Positions 46,301 to 60,500 are shown, counted from the stretch's first letter. The stretch: DNA of 64,000 nucleotides from Anolis sagrei (GCF_037176765.1 NC_090022.1:231195117-231259116); one strand, 5' to 3'. Notes: generated by a model not told the origin, from the letters alone. A program made the numbers and translations.

Positions 46301-48539
46301 GGGAATGCAAGTATGTTTGCTACAACGAATATACCATTTGCAAAATGGCAGTATTTGTTCTCAAACACTTATTGTTGCTTTTCTTATGTTATGGCTCCCT
46401 GATGTGCTAATGGATGGAACTGCAGATAGCCATTTATCATTCAGATGGTATATATTTACTACATAGTGGGTGACATTTATGTAGCCTATGTCAAACACAA
46501 CATTGAGTGCTATCTACACTTTGGACTGGACATACATAAATGCACATGCAAACAGCCTTCTGCAGAGAAAATTCTAGACAGATGCTTGCTAGTTTCCTAG
46601 TTTTACTAGTCCCCCATGTGGATATCTTTATGTATGGCTTAAACCCACATTGGCTTTAAAATAGTAGGAAGAAAAACAAAACAAGACACATCGAGCAATG
46701 GGACAAGGATTACTACTGTATTTTGTCTAGTAAATGTATTATTCCTCTCTAAATAAAGTTCTGAGCATGTCAATCCATTTTACATGCTGAAATTTCCAAA
46801 AGAAGGCATATGATTGGTGATATTATGCTGATTCAAATTCACGTGTATCCCTTGAACTGATTTTACACACTAAATTGAATCCAGAGTCGGCTTCCTGTGG
46901 ACAAAAACAATGCATGTGCCTGGTTTTTGTGTGTCTTCCTCCTCACCTTCTTTGTGCCACTGCTCACTGCGTTCATGTGCACTATCTTTAAGAGCAGAGC
47001 TGCAGATGCCATCTTGGGCAGAGGGGATGGTTAGAGAACTCAATTGCTGCCAGTCCAGCTAACATGCTTACATTTGGATCCAATCTGCTGTGATTTCCAA
47101 TCCAGTATCTTACACAGAAAAAGGTTGCTCTCACTCAAATTCATGCCTACTCAGAGCTTGAAAAAGTAACTTTCAGAACTACAATTCCCAGGAGATATGC
47201 TTCAGATCTTCTCAAATTATAATCTCAAACTTTTTACGTGTTTACAAATGTCAAATGGTATAGCAACAATCTTATCTTGTACCTTAACTTGCTTGTGCTT
47301 GATAATCCACTTATGTGGTTTCCGACATAAATCAGAGGGAGCGGAAACAGCTGAAACAAAAGGAAGGTATAAATCAAACCAAGACTGGAAAGAATGCGGA
47401 AAAAATCAATTCGGGTTAATTTTAACAACCAGGCAGAGTGTGGCATAGATTGAATAAATACACACAGAATACCTTATTAATAATTACCACTGTTGACCTC
47501 TGTTTGTATTTTCAGAGTCAAGTGCAATCCCAAGCCCTGCCAAACTTTAATAAAAACATATTGGTCTTACAAGAATTGATTATTAACGTGATTGCACTCT
47601 CTAAACATCTAAAGGCTGTCACAGAGAGGAGGATGAAAGTTTGCTCTCCACTGCGCCAGATGATGGAATCAATGGTTTTAAGTTACAGGGGGGTGGACTT
47701 CAACTGACTATAAGAGGGTATTCAGCAATGGAACAATTACTGTATATACTCGAGTATAAGCCAAACCAAATATAAGCTGAGGCACCTAATTTTACTACAA
47801 AAAACTGGGGAAATGTATTGACTCGAGTATAAAGTGAGGGTGGGAAATGCAGCAGCTACTGGTACCTCTATATAAATAAAAATGTAATGTTCATTTGTGG
47901 GATTAACATAACTCAAAAACCACTGGACGAATTGACACCAAATTTGGACCCAATACACCTATCAGGCCAACGAGTGACCATCACTCATAAAAACACTGGA
48001 AAACACAGTAGGAGGGACTTAGAAAGCCAAGAAAAGCAAAAAGATGCTACTGCGCATGCAAAAAAATGACTCCCCCAGCAAACAAAACGCACAATAGCAT
48101 ATCCACACACTCTTCCGGACTACAGCTCCCCTAGACCAGGCCCTTTAGGAGAGGAGGATTTATAAAAAAATTTTTAGGAGAAAGCATTTATAAAATCAAG
48201 AGTTATACAGTTGTTCTTACCTTCTTAGGAATACTCTTGTCAAAATCAGGGAAGTGAATGATTTTGTTTAATTTTGAAACATACAAAATCAGAATAGTGG
48301 TTACCATCTAGTGAAGAAGAAAAAATATAAACAATTATAAATGCCACAACAGAATACTACAGTTAGCCCTCAACATTCGTGGGTTCAATATTTGGAGATT
48401 TGATTATTCGTGGGTGTTATTAATATATCCTCTTTAGGAATCTCTAGGTCCTCCAGTATGACTCTATGGCCAGAGTAAACCACAGAGTCATCCTGGAGGA
48501 CCTAGAGATTCTTAGAGAGGTGTTCTCGTAGGTAAAATT

Positions 48540-48585
<46 letters not shown>

Positions 48586-51500
48586 CTCATGATTTTATAC
48601 ATTCATGATTTTTCCATTCTGATGGGGTCCTTGCACTCCTTACTCATGGAAAAGTAGAAGCCCAACTGCATTTGAAATGGAATGCATAAAGAGCTAAGTC
48701 ACTGCAGACAGAAGTGACTTCTCCTTTCAAAAACCCCAAAGACTTGTACAGTTTGCAGATTTCACCAGTGGAGCCAATTCCTAAATTTGAGTTATTCCTC
48801 CACAATGAGAAAGTCAGGGTAACTAGATTTTTGAACAGGGCATACTTTAAAACATAAGAAAAATCATGTTGGATCAGACCAAGGGTCAATCTATCTTAGT
48901 ATTCAGTTCACAATGTTGCCCGTGGGATGGGGAGCTCCAAGCAGGATACAAGCCCAGCTGCATCATCACCACTCTATATTCACCAGCAATAAATACACAC
49001 AAAAATACTGCTTCTGATACTAGAAGAAATATATACAGATATATCCATTATGACAGATAGTATCATCTATGAATCAGTTCCGTCCATGAATTCCCCATTC
49101 AATAGTTTAACGATATACTGGATAAAGAAGTCTTTGAAATGAATATAGGCATCCAGATAGCAATCAGGATGCAGCCATCAGTCTGTATTTTGCTCTTCAT
49201 CTCCAAATATAGTCCCAATCATGGACTAAAACCCATTTGAGTCTCCGTATGGAGAGAAATAGAGGGATATAAATAAATAAATAAATAAATAAATATTATT
49301 ATTATTATTTCTGAAAACTGGAGATCTTATTTGGCCATGTGCTATGAAATCCTTTTTAAGCATACATACCTGTCCAACTCCAAGAAACACTGGAGATGGG
49401 AATCTACAAGGAAAGAAAAAGCTGTGTCATTTATGTCTTTTTAAATATGTTGCAAATATTTATAATAATACTCAAATTGCTTCAAGGATAACAAAATGTA
49501 TGGTATTTGTTCGCACAAGTCAGAATAAGCGTGTCCACGTGCCTTCAAGCCATTTGTCAGTTTATGGTTCCCATGAATTTCACAGGGTTTTCTTAGGCAA
49601 GGAATATTGAGAGATAAAGGTTTCCCCTGACATTAAGTCTAGTTGTGTCTGACTCTGGGGTGTGTGGCTCATCTCCATTTCTAAGCCAAAGAGCAAGCGT
49701 TGTTCATAGACACCTCCAAGGTCATGTGGCCAGCACGACTGCATGGAGTGCTGTTACCTCCCTGCAGAAGTGGTACCTATTGACCTACTCACATTTGCAT
49801 GTTTTTGAACTGCTAGGTTGGTAGAAGCTGAGGCTAACAGCGGGAGTTCATCTTTCTCCCTGGATTTGAATCACCAACCTTTCGGTCAGGTCAGCAAATT
49901 CAGCAGCTCAGCAGTTTAACCTACTGCGCCATCAGGGGGTCCTTTATCTTCTTCATTTAGTAAGAGTGTAAAGGAAACAGTGTACATAAAAAGACCTGCC
50001 CAAAAGCAAAGTTATGCCAGAAAACCACTTTTCTAAATATATTGAATGCTTCCTATTACAGAGCTGTGAGCCTCTCAGAGCATAGTATCACTGTCAAGAA
50101 TCCAGAAAAACTGGTTCATGTCTCCACTGAGAAACTCAACGCATGGTTTTTCAAGTCCAGTATTGTCATGAAATGCTATTGGGGCATACATGCCGAAATT
50201 TCCAGCTTTGTGTTTGGGAATTCCACAGTGTTAGGACATGTTTAAGAAAGCAAGCTTTCTGTTTACCTGTAATGAGTTTCCAGCCAGACGCTAACATTAT
50301 GTTTCTGGATATATCTGACTTGTTGATTCCAAAAATGGTACCAGCTTTCCCTTATCAGCTCTAGTTTTTGAGATACAGAACATATGCCATGTATCAGTCA
50401 CCATCTGCACAGCTATAGAAAACCATGATAACCATATCTAAGAAACCTGAACTGATGTGGTCTATCCAATGCAATTTTCTGAACCAGTGCACCAAATTAC
50501 TTCAGGAACATGCCCAAAAATCATGACACCAAGATTTGTTTTGTTGATCTGTGCTATCAAATGGCTGGGCATACAATGGTAGTAAAAACAGAACTTCATT
50601 TCCCCAACATGTGTTTCTTACACACTCACAGACATTTTGCACATACTGGGTGTGGTTGCCCTTTGGTAATTACCTTATATACTCATGTATGAGTCTAGAA
50701 ATTGTAGTCTAAAGAATAAAGTCCCCAAAATTGGGCTGACCTATTCATAGGTTACTATAAATATTAGGTGTGTGCAATTTGGCCAATTTGGCCACGTCCA
50801 TTTTTGGCTAACCCCTCATTCTTTTTAACAGAAAGTTACTCAAATTGAGAGGAGTGTTACCATTTTCATTCTGCAAAGATTCAGCCGTGTTGGGGATCAG
50901 CCTGTGTGTGGACCTGAACCTGAACCTGATTCTCTGATTGCATTTCCTGATGCTAATGAGGATGTTGATTCTGAGGTCAATGTAGAAGAAACTCCTGCAG
51001 CCTTGGAAAGCGAAAGTCCAAATTCCCATGAGAATATTTCAGAGCCAAGCGGTGAACTTTCACTCCCTTTTGGCACTTCAGAGAATCTGACACCTGGGCT
51101 CCCTAATGAGGATAGGAGAGGGCAGATTTGGCAGAGCAGGGGAGAATCGCAAGGTTTACGAAGGTCAGCTAGATTGAGAGAAATGCAAACAAGGCCTTCA
51201 AAGCCTTCAGGCGTGTCACGTAATAGATTTCTCGGCTTTAAGTGCCTCCCGCCTGGATGCATCTTTAGACCAGGCATCGTTTCAGATTCATGTGCAGACT
51301 CTTGCAGTTCTCCTGCTTCCAGTGGCTTTGTTCCAAGGAGTTTTTCTAGTGCTTCAAGTATGGTTAGTGGATTGCTAACAGGTTCCAGGATTTAGCAGTG
51401 TTACTGTGGGTTTTTGATCTTGTTCATGGACATTTTTTGTTGCTGATTTTTACTGTGGCTGTTTACCTTGCATATTTTCCTCTATTTTTGTACTCATCTT

Positions 51501-54500
51501 TCCTCAATAAAAAGGAATTGTTTTTCCTGAAGTCAAGTGTGGTGGATTGTTGTCTTAGGGTCCAGTTTCCTGCTCTGGGTTGCAACAAGCCCATTGGCTA
51601 CAATGGGAAACTTTAAAGGCTCAATTCTCAGTCATTTAAAGGTCTATCTGCATGAAACCTACCTCAGTTTTAGCCCCCATTGACAACCGTGTGCCTGCCA
51701 AGTTTCAGAACAATTCACCAATCTACTAATTTTTTAGAATTATTTTAATTTTTTACCATAACATTTTAAAAAAATAAGACAAACCACAAGAGAGGGTTCT
51801 GGGAATTGTAGTTGCTGGTTGTGTTCATTCTCAGCCAATCAGAGCATGGACACAACCAGGCCTTTTATTTGCTGAGAAACAGAGAGAGAGAGAGAGAGAG
51901 AGAGAAACTTCAACTCCCATCATGCTCCAAGAGGAACTCAGAGACTTTTCAATGCCTGCCCCATGCAAGTGCTGCTGGGAAAGCGAGTTCCCAGCAAGGC
52001 CCTCCCTGAAGGAGGAGCCTAGGGAACTTTTCCAAAAGCCATGGACACTTTATTGCCAGGGAGGGAGAAAAGATGTTGTAGGCAATCCCATCTTCTCCAG
52101 GAGTCCCATGGCAGACCCCTGACTCAGGTATACTGCAACTTAACTCCATCCTCTCCATTAGCCAATAAATCCAGCTGTCTTGATCCATTTTGCCCAGCTT
52201 TTCAGTTCCCTCCTCCCTGTTCTGTTTTCGAGGGATTACACAAAACACACTAACAAATATTACAAATCACTTTTAGTCGAACTGATCCAGGCCCAAGTCT
52301 AATAAAAACAGCACCATAACTCTTATCCAGGAATGAACCATTCTGCTTTAAGTAAATCGGTGAAAGGTGAGAACTTAATTCATCCTAGGCAAACCTTTCA
52401 AAAAGCATCCAATCCCTCTTTTTTCAGGCTATCATGATGCCAATTCTAGAATTTTTGGATACTGGTGGCAGGCAGGGGTAGCTGGTCCCCTGTGTCGATA
52501 TTGGTGCTTTCTCCTCTCTAAGGAACTTATCCATAAGTCATATCAAAATCCAAAATTTTGGCCCCCAAACCTATCCTCCTTGTATACATGAGGTCAACTT
52601 ATACATTTATGGTAGGAAGTTTGATCTCAATTTCTAAGAACTTTCTGTTATCACTGATTCCAATTCTATTCAAGAATTGGAACTTGGGAGTTTCTGGAAA
52701 GCTGAGAGATGATGAAGAAATACTTTAAATAACATAAACATCCTGGTGTCTGTGCTTCAGGGATCTGAGAATTCCATGTGCTTTTATCGGCTGCTGCACA
52801 GGCGGAAAGGTTATCTGAGGACATGCTGACTTTTATTTGGTTAGAAAAGTGCTCGGCTTTTAAACAGAAGAGTCAAGAGTCAAGATGGACTTGCTACAAA
52901 GGGGCCCAAACCAGCTCAGAATGTCAACAATGGAATAGGCTAGGACCAACCCTGCCATTAGGCACAATGAAGAAACCACTTCAAATAGTAGATGGAAATG
53001 GAAATCCGCAATTCTTCTTTGTCACAATTTCTCTTTGTGTGACACATAGCTATCTTCCATTCCCTAACATACCCTACTGACCTTTGGGGAACATGCATTA
53101 TTCCTAGGATTTAAACAAAATGCATTATTACTAGGGCTTAAACAAAAAGGAGCCCCTGGTGGAGCCGTGGGTTAAAGTGCTGAGCTGCTGAACTTGTTGA
53201 CCAAAAAGTCTCAGGTTCAAATCCGGGGAGCGGGTTGAGCTCCCACTGTCAGCCCCAGTTTCTGCCAATCTAGCAGTTCGAAAACATGCAAATGTGAGTA
53301 GATCAATAGGTACCACTCCGGTGGGAAGGTAATAGCACTCCATACAGTCATGCCAGCCACATGACCTTGGAGGTGTCTACGGACAACACCAGCTCTTCGG
53401 CTTAGAAATGGAGATGAGAACCAACCCCCAAAGTCAGATACGACTGGACTTCATGTCAGGTGGGAAGTCTTTACATTTACCTGAACAAAATTCAGCTGGA
53501 TGGCAAAATGTCTTGGGCTTGCATGGGGTCACAGTATCTATATTTATTTATGATATTTAAAGTATTCATTCATCACTATTCAGCCTCACCACTACCTTTG
53601 CTATAGAGCAAGGATGGGCAAACTTCAGCCCTTTGGCATTCTGGCACGGCATCTCACAAGGAAAAGAGATCCCACACCCAGGATTCTCTTGGGGCCCTTC
53701 CACACAGCCATATAACCCAGAATATCAAGGCAGAAAATCCCACAGTATCTGCTTTGATCTGGATTATCCGAGTCCACACTGCCATAGATTCGAGTTCAAA
53801 GCAGAAAATCTGGAATTTTATTCAGCTGTGTGGAAGGGGCCCAAAACAAGTTCTGTTGTAAAAATGTAATAAGCTCATATTTAAGACCTGTGTGCTACAG
53901 TTTATAGATTACTAGCTTGGGGACCCGGCGTTGCCCGGGTTATTAGAGAAAGTGGGTAATGGCGGTTCTGTATGCCAAGTTTGGTCTTGATCAGTCATTG
54001 GATGAGGATCACAGCAGTCTGAGAACAAGAGTTAAGGTACTGCAAGTCCCATCATCCATTGTCCGTCCTCCTCCAAACAGCACCAGGATGTAGAGTCGCT
54101 CATGGGGGCTCTGTGTGCCAAGTTTGGTCTTGATTGGTCATTAGATGAGGATTGCACCAGTCTTGGGAAGTGAGTGGAGGTACTTGAAGTCTCATCATCC
54201 ATAGTCTGTTCTCTCCCAAACCTCACCAGAATGTTGAGTTGGCCATGGGGGCTCTGTGTGCCAAGTTTGGTCTTCATCAGTCATTGGATGAGGGTCTCAG
54301 TGGTTTCACTGAGTGAAGGTACTGTAAGTCCCATCGTCCATGATGCATCATCCTCCAAACCGTACCAGGATGTAGAGTGCATCATGGAGACCCGGTGTGC
54401 CAAGTTTGGTCCTTATTGGAAATTGGATGATGTTTTGCAGTGGTCTCAGGAATTGAGCGAAGGTACTGCAAGTCCCAAAATCCATGCACGATCCACAGTC

Positions 54501-57500
54501 AAACCTCACCAGGGCATAAAGTGGGTCATGAGAGGTCTATGTGCCAAGTTTGGTGTTGTTCAGTCATTGTTGAGGGTCGCAGCAGTCTCAGAAAGCGAGT
54601 AGAGGTACTTCAAGTCCCATCATCCATGGCATGCCCTACTCCAAACCGTATTAGGATGTAGAGTGGGTCATGGGGGCTCTGTGTGCCAAGTTTGGTTTTG
54701 TTTGGACATTAGATGAGGGTTGCAGCAGTCTTGGGGAGGGAGTGGAGGTACTCCAAGTCCCATCATCCATGGTCTGTCCTCCTTGAAAGTGCACCAGGAT
54801 GTAGAATGGGTCATGGGGACTCTGTTTGCCAAGTTTGGTCTTGATCAGTCATTGGCGAGGGTCGCAGTGATCCCAGGAAGTGAGTGAAAAGATTGCAAGT
54901 CCCATCATCCATTGCCAAATTCTTCCAAACCGCACCAGGATGTAGAGTGGGTCATGCAGGCTCTCTGTGTAAATTGTGGTCCTGATCCATCATTGTTGGC
55001 AGTTGTAATGGTGTTAGGAAGGGAATGCAGGTATTGCAAGTCCCATCGTCCATGGTGCATCCTCCTTCAAACTGCACCAGGATGTAGAGTGCATCATGGA
55101 GACTCAGTGTGCCAAGTTTGGTCTTTATTGGTAATTGGATGAGGGTTGCAGTGGTCTCAGGAATTGAGCAATGGTACTGCAAGTCCCATAATCCACGGTC
55201 CATCCCCGGCCAAACCACACCAGGACGTAAAGTGGGTCATGAGAGGTCTCTGAGCGAAGTTTGGTCCTGATCAGTCATTGGATGAGGTTAACAGCGGTCT
55301 CAGAATGTGAGTGGTGGTACTGCAAGTCCCATCATCCATGGTTCATCCTCCTCCAAACTGCAGTAGGATGTCGAGTGGGTCTTGCAGGCTCTGTGTGCCA
55401 AGTGTAGTCTGTATTGGTAATTGTCTGACCCATCCCCCGGCCTTTCCTTTCCTCTCTTTCTCATCTCGGAATGTTGGAAATGAGGCTGGCCAATCAGAGA
55501 CCATATGCAAATTTCCTTCTGTCATGCCCCGTTTCTGCCATGAACCCTCTTCTCCACCAGGGGCTCCTATTGAAGCTGGCCAATCAGAGACCATATGCAA
55601 ATAGCACCACAGCGGCAGCCAATCAGAACGCTGGCACATACACTTCCGCCCCCCCTCCACAATTCCTCTGTCCTATACAAACAAACACTCTTCTTTATTA
55701 TATACTAGCTTGGGGACCCGGCGTTGCCCGGGTTATTAGAGAAAGTGGGTAATGGTGGTTCTGTATGCCAAGTTTGGTCTTTATTGGTCTTTGGATAACG
55801 GCTGCATTATTTTCAGGAAGTGAGTGAAGGTACTTGAAGTCCCATCATCCATGGCCCATCCTCCTACAAACAGCAGCAGGATATAGAGTGGGTTATGGGG
55901 GCTCTGTGTGCCAAGTTTGGTCTTTATCAGTCATTAGATGAGGGTGGCAGTGGTGTCAGTAAGTGTACTGCAAGTCCCATCATCCAAAGTCCATTCCCTT
56001 TCAAATTGCAGCAGGATGTAGAGTGGATCATGGGGGCTCTGTGTGCCAAGTGTGGTCTTGATTGGTCATTAGAAGAGGGTTGCAGCAATCTTTGGAAGGG
56101 AGTGGAGGTACTTGAAGTCCCATCATCCATGGTCTGTCCTCCTCCAAACTGCAGCAGGATGTAGAGTGGGTCATTGGAGCTCCATGTGCCAAGTTTAGTC
56201 TTGATTAGTCATTGGCGAGGGTCTCAGTGGTCTCAGGAAGTGAGCAAAGGTACTGCAAGTCCCATCATCCAGCTCCAAAGATTTCCAAATAACACCAGGA
56301 CGTAAAGTGGGTCATGAGAGGTCTATGTGCCAAGTTTGGTGTTGATCCGTCATTGGATGAGGTTTGCAGAGGTCTCAGAATGTGAGTGAAGGTACTGGAA
56401 GTTCCATCATCCATGGTCCACCCTTCTCCAAAACTGCAGCAGGATGTAGAGTGGGTCATGGGGGCTCTGTGTGCCAACTTTGGTCTTGATTGGTCATTAG
56501 ATGAGTTTTGCAGCAGTCTTGGGTAGTGGAGGTACTTGAAGTCCCATCATCCATGGTCTGTTGTCCTCCAAACTGCTCCAGGATGTAGAGTGGGTCATTG
56601 AAGCTCCATGTGCCAAGTTTAGTCTTGATGAGTCATTGGCGAGGGTCTCAGTGGTCTCAGGAAGTGAGTGAAGTGACTGCAAGTCCCATCATCCATTGTC
56701 AAATTCTTCCAAACCGCACCAAGATGTAGAGTGAATTATGCGGGCTCTCTGTGTAAATTGTGGTCCTGATCCATCATTGTTGGCAGTTATGGTCTTAGGA
56801 AGGGAGTGCAGGTATTGCAAGTCCCATCGTCCATGGTGCATCCTCCTTCAAACTGTACCTGGATGTAGAGTGCGTCATGGAGACTCAGTGTGCCAAGTTT
56901 GGCATTTATTGGTAATTGGATGAGGGTTGTAGTAGTCTGAAGAATTGAGCAATTGTACTGCAAGTCCCATAATCCACGGTCCATCCCCAGTCAAACCACA
57001 CCAGGACGTAAAGTGGGTCATGAGAGGTCTATGTGTGAAGTTTGGTCCTGATCAGTCATTGGATAAGGTTAACAGCGGTCTCAGAATGTGAGTGGTGGTA
57101 CTGAAACCCATCATCCATGGTTCATACTCCTCCAAACTGCAGTAGGATGTAGAGTGGGTGATGGGGGCTCTGTGTGCCTATTTCGGTCTGTATTGGGAGT
57201 GTTCTGACCCCGCCCCCTTTGGCCTTTCCTTTCCTCTCTTTGTCATCTCGGAATGTTGGATTTGAGGCTGGCCAATCAGAGAGCATATGCAAATTTCCTT
57301 CTGTCATGCCCCGTTTCTGCCATGAACCCTCTTCTCCACCAGGGGCTCCTATTGAAGCTGCCCAATCAGAGACCATATGCAAATAGCACCACAGCGGCAG
57401 CCAATCAGAATGCTGGCACATACCCCTTCCGCCCTCCGCACCTCTGTCCTTCCCATACAAACACTCTTCTTTATTATATACTAGCTTGGGGACCCGGCGC

Positions 57501-60500
57501 TGCCCGGGTTATTAGAGAAAGTGGGTAATGGCAGTTCTGTATGCCAAGTTTGGTCTTTATTGGTCATTGGATAATGGATGCATTGTTTTCAGGAAGTGAG
57601 TGAAGGAACTTGAAGTCCCATCATCTATGGTCCATCCTCCTCCAAACAGCAGCAGGATATAGAGTGGGTCATAGGGGCTCTGTGTGCCAAATTTGGTCTT
57701 TATCAGTCATTGGATGAGGGTGGCAGTGGTTTCAGTAAATGAGTGAAGGTACTGCAAGTCCCATCATCCATGGTCAACCCTCCTCCAAGCTGCAGCAGGA
57801 TTTAGAGTGGGTCACGGGGGCTCTGTGTGCTAAGTTTGGTCTAGATTAGTCATTGGATGAGAGTTGCAGCAATCTTGGAAAGGGAGTGGAGGTACTTGAA
57901 GTCCCATCATCCACGGTCTGTCCTCCTCCAAACTGCACCAAGATGTAGAGTGGGTCATGGGGGCTTTGTGTGCTAAGTTTGGTCTTGATCAGTCATTGGA
58001 TTAGGGTTGCAGTGGTTTCAGTAAGTGAGTAAACGTACTGCAAGTCCCATCATCCATGGTCAACCCTCCTCCAAAACTGCAGCAGGATGTAGAGTGGGTC
58101 TTGTGTGCTCTGTGTGCCAAGTGTGGTCTTGATTGGTCATTAGAAGAGGGTTGCAGCAATCTTTGGAAGGGAGTGGAGGTACTTGAAGTCCCATCATCCA
58201 TGGTCTGTCCTCCTCCAAACTGCAGCAGGATGTAGAGTGGGTCATTGGAGCTCCATGTGCCAAGTTTAGTCTTGATTAGTCATTGGCGAGGGTCTCAGTG
58301 ATCTCAGGAAGTGAGCAAAGGTACTGCAAGTCTCATCATCCATCTCCAAAGTTTTCCAAATAACACCAGGACGTAAAGTGGGTCATGAGAGGTCTATGTG
58401 CCAAGTTTGGTCTTGATCCGTCATTGAATGAGGTTTGCAGAGGTCTCAGAATGTGAGTGAAGGTACTGGAAGTTCCATCATCCATGGTCCACCCTTCTCC
58501 AAAACTGCAGCAGGATGTAGAGTGGGTCATGGGGGCTCTGTGTGCCAACTTTGGTCTTGATTGGTCATTAGATGAGTTTTGCAGCAGTCTTGGGTAGTGG
58601 AGGTACTTGAAGTCCCATCATCCATGGTCTGTCGTCCTCCAAACTTCTCCAGGATGTAGAGTGGGTCATTGAAGCTCCATGTGGCATGTTTAGTCTTGAT
58701 GAGTCATTGGCGAGGGTCTCAGGAAGTGAGTGAAGTGACTGCAAGTCCCATCATCCATTGTCAAATTCTTCCAAACCGCACCAGGATGTAGAGTGAGTTA
58801 TGCGGGCTCTCTGTGTAAATAGTGGTCCTGATCCATCATTGTTGGCAGTTATAATGGTCTTAGGAAGGGAGTGCAGGTATTGCAAGTCCCATCGTCCATG
58901 GTGCATCCTCCTTCAAACTGCACCTGGATGTAAAGTGCGTCATGGAGACTCAGTGTGCCAAGTTTGGTATTTATTGGTAATTGGATGAGAGTTGCAGTGG
59001 TCTGAAGAATTGAGCAATGGTACTGCAAGTCCCATAATCCACGGTCCATCCCCGGCCAAACCACACCAGGACGTAAAGTGGGTCATGAGAGGTCTCTGTG
59101 CGAAGTTTGGTCCTGCTCAGTCATTGGATAAGGTTAACAGCGGTCTCAGAATGTGAGTGGTGGTACTGCAAGTCCCATCATCCATGGTTCATCCTCCTCC
59201 AAACTGCAGTAGGATGTAGAGTGGGTGATGGGGGCTCTGTGTGCCTATTTCGGTCTGTATTGGGAGTGTTCTGACCCAGCCCCCGGCCTTTCCTTTCCTC
59301 TCTTTGTCATCTCGGAATGTTGGATTTGAGGCTGGCCAATCAGAGACCATATGCAAATTTCCTTCTGTCATGCCCCGTTTCTGCCATGAACCCTCTTCTC
59401 CACCAGGGGCTCCTCTTGAAGCTGCCCAATCAGAGGCCATATGCAAATAGCACCACAGCGGCAGCCAATCAGAACGCTGCCACATACATTTCCGCCCTCC
59501 ACACTTCCTCTGTCCTTCCCATACAAACAAACACTCTTCTTTATTATATATATAGAAGATATAGATATAGATAGATATAGATAGGCAGAATGTAGAATTC
59601 ATTAGGAGTTTACATTGTGTGTTCCAACTGTTCCAGGAGTTGTTAAACAAGAAACTATGGAATGAGTACCTTGGCTACAGTGGTCCACACTCTGGTTACA
59701 TCCCGAATAGACTACTGTAATGCACTCTACGTGGGTTGCCTCGGAAGACATCTCGGAAGCTTCAGCTAGTCCAATGCTCGGCATCCAGGTTGCTCACAGG
59801 AGCGGGATACAGAGAGTGTACAACTCCCCTGCTACGCCTGCTCCACTGGCTGCCTATTAGTTTCTGAGCACAATTCAAAGTGCTGGTGCTCACCTATAAA
59901 ACCCTAAATCGTTTTTGCCTAGTTTATCTGTCCAAACGTATCTCCCCCTATGAACCATCTAGGACCTTAAGATCATCAGGGGAGGCCCTGCTCTCGGTCC
60001 CACCACCATCGCAGTCGCGTTTGGTGGGGATGAGAGACGGGGCCTTCTCTGTGGTGGCCTCTTGGCTGTGGAACTCCCTCCGCAATGAGGTTAGATCTGC
60101 CCCCTCCCTCCTGACCTTCCGGAAAAAGCTTAAATTCTGGTTATGGGATCACGTGTTCACAGAATAGTTTGTTTACTGAGAAAGAAAAGATGAGATCAGA
60201 GTGAAGAGAGGGGCCACGAAAGCAGTTCCATCTTGCCTCTTGCACTGTGCATATAATATAATATAATGTAATACAATATAATACTACTACTACTAATATG
60301 ATATTATAATTATATATATTTATATTAAATGTGATATTACTAATAATATTACAGTATAATATTATAGTACAATGTAATATATAATATTAATATTGTGTTA
60401 TGGTAATAATATAATATATTGTATTTACCTTTTACCTGTAAGCCACTCTGAGTCCCCTTCGGGGTGAGAAGGGCGGCATATAAATGTCGTAAATAAATAA

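Larger units (their letters stand above)
53960..59270. repeat. ~142-bp tandem repeats inside the Helitron array
   Basis: The phrase TGTGCCAAGTTTGGTC or a close variant recurs near 54113, 54257, 54396, 54541, 54682 and 54826, spaced 139-145 bp, and continues through units B and C. Each repeat also has CAAGTCCCATCATCCATGG and CAGGATGTAGAGTGGGTCAT. Confidence 0.9.

Noticed and set aside
50904-51395. 163-codon frame as a possible host gene
   Set aside because: It lies wholly inside the solo LTR and has no splice context.
54174-57528. Repeated open frames such as those at 54174-54602 and 55311-55604
   Set aside because: They follow the ~142-bp Helitron repeat or its 5' block in several frames and show no domain.
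53960-59270. CRISPR-like or centromeric satellite array
   Set aside because: Units are contiguous without unique spacers and end in Helitron termini; the host is a vertebrate.
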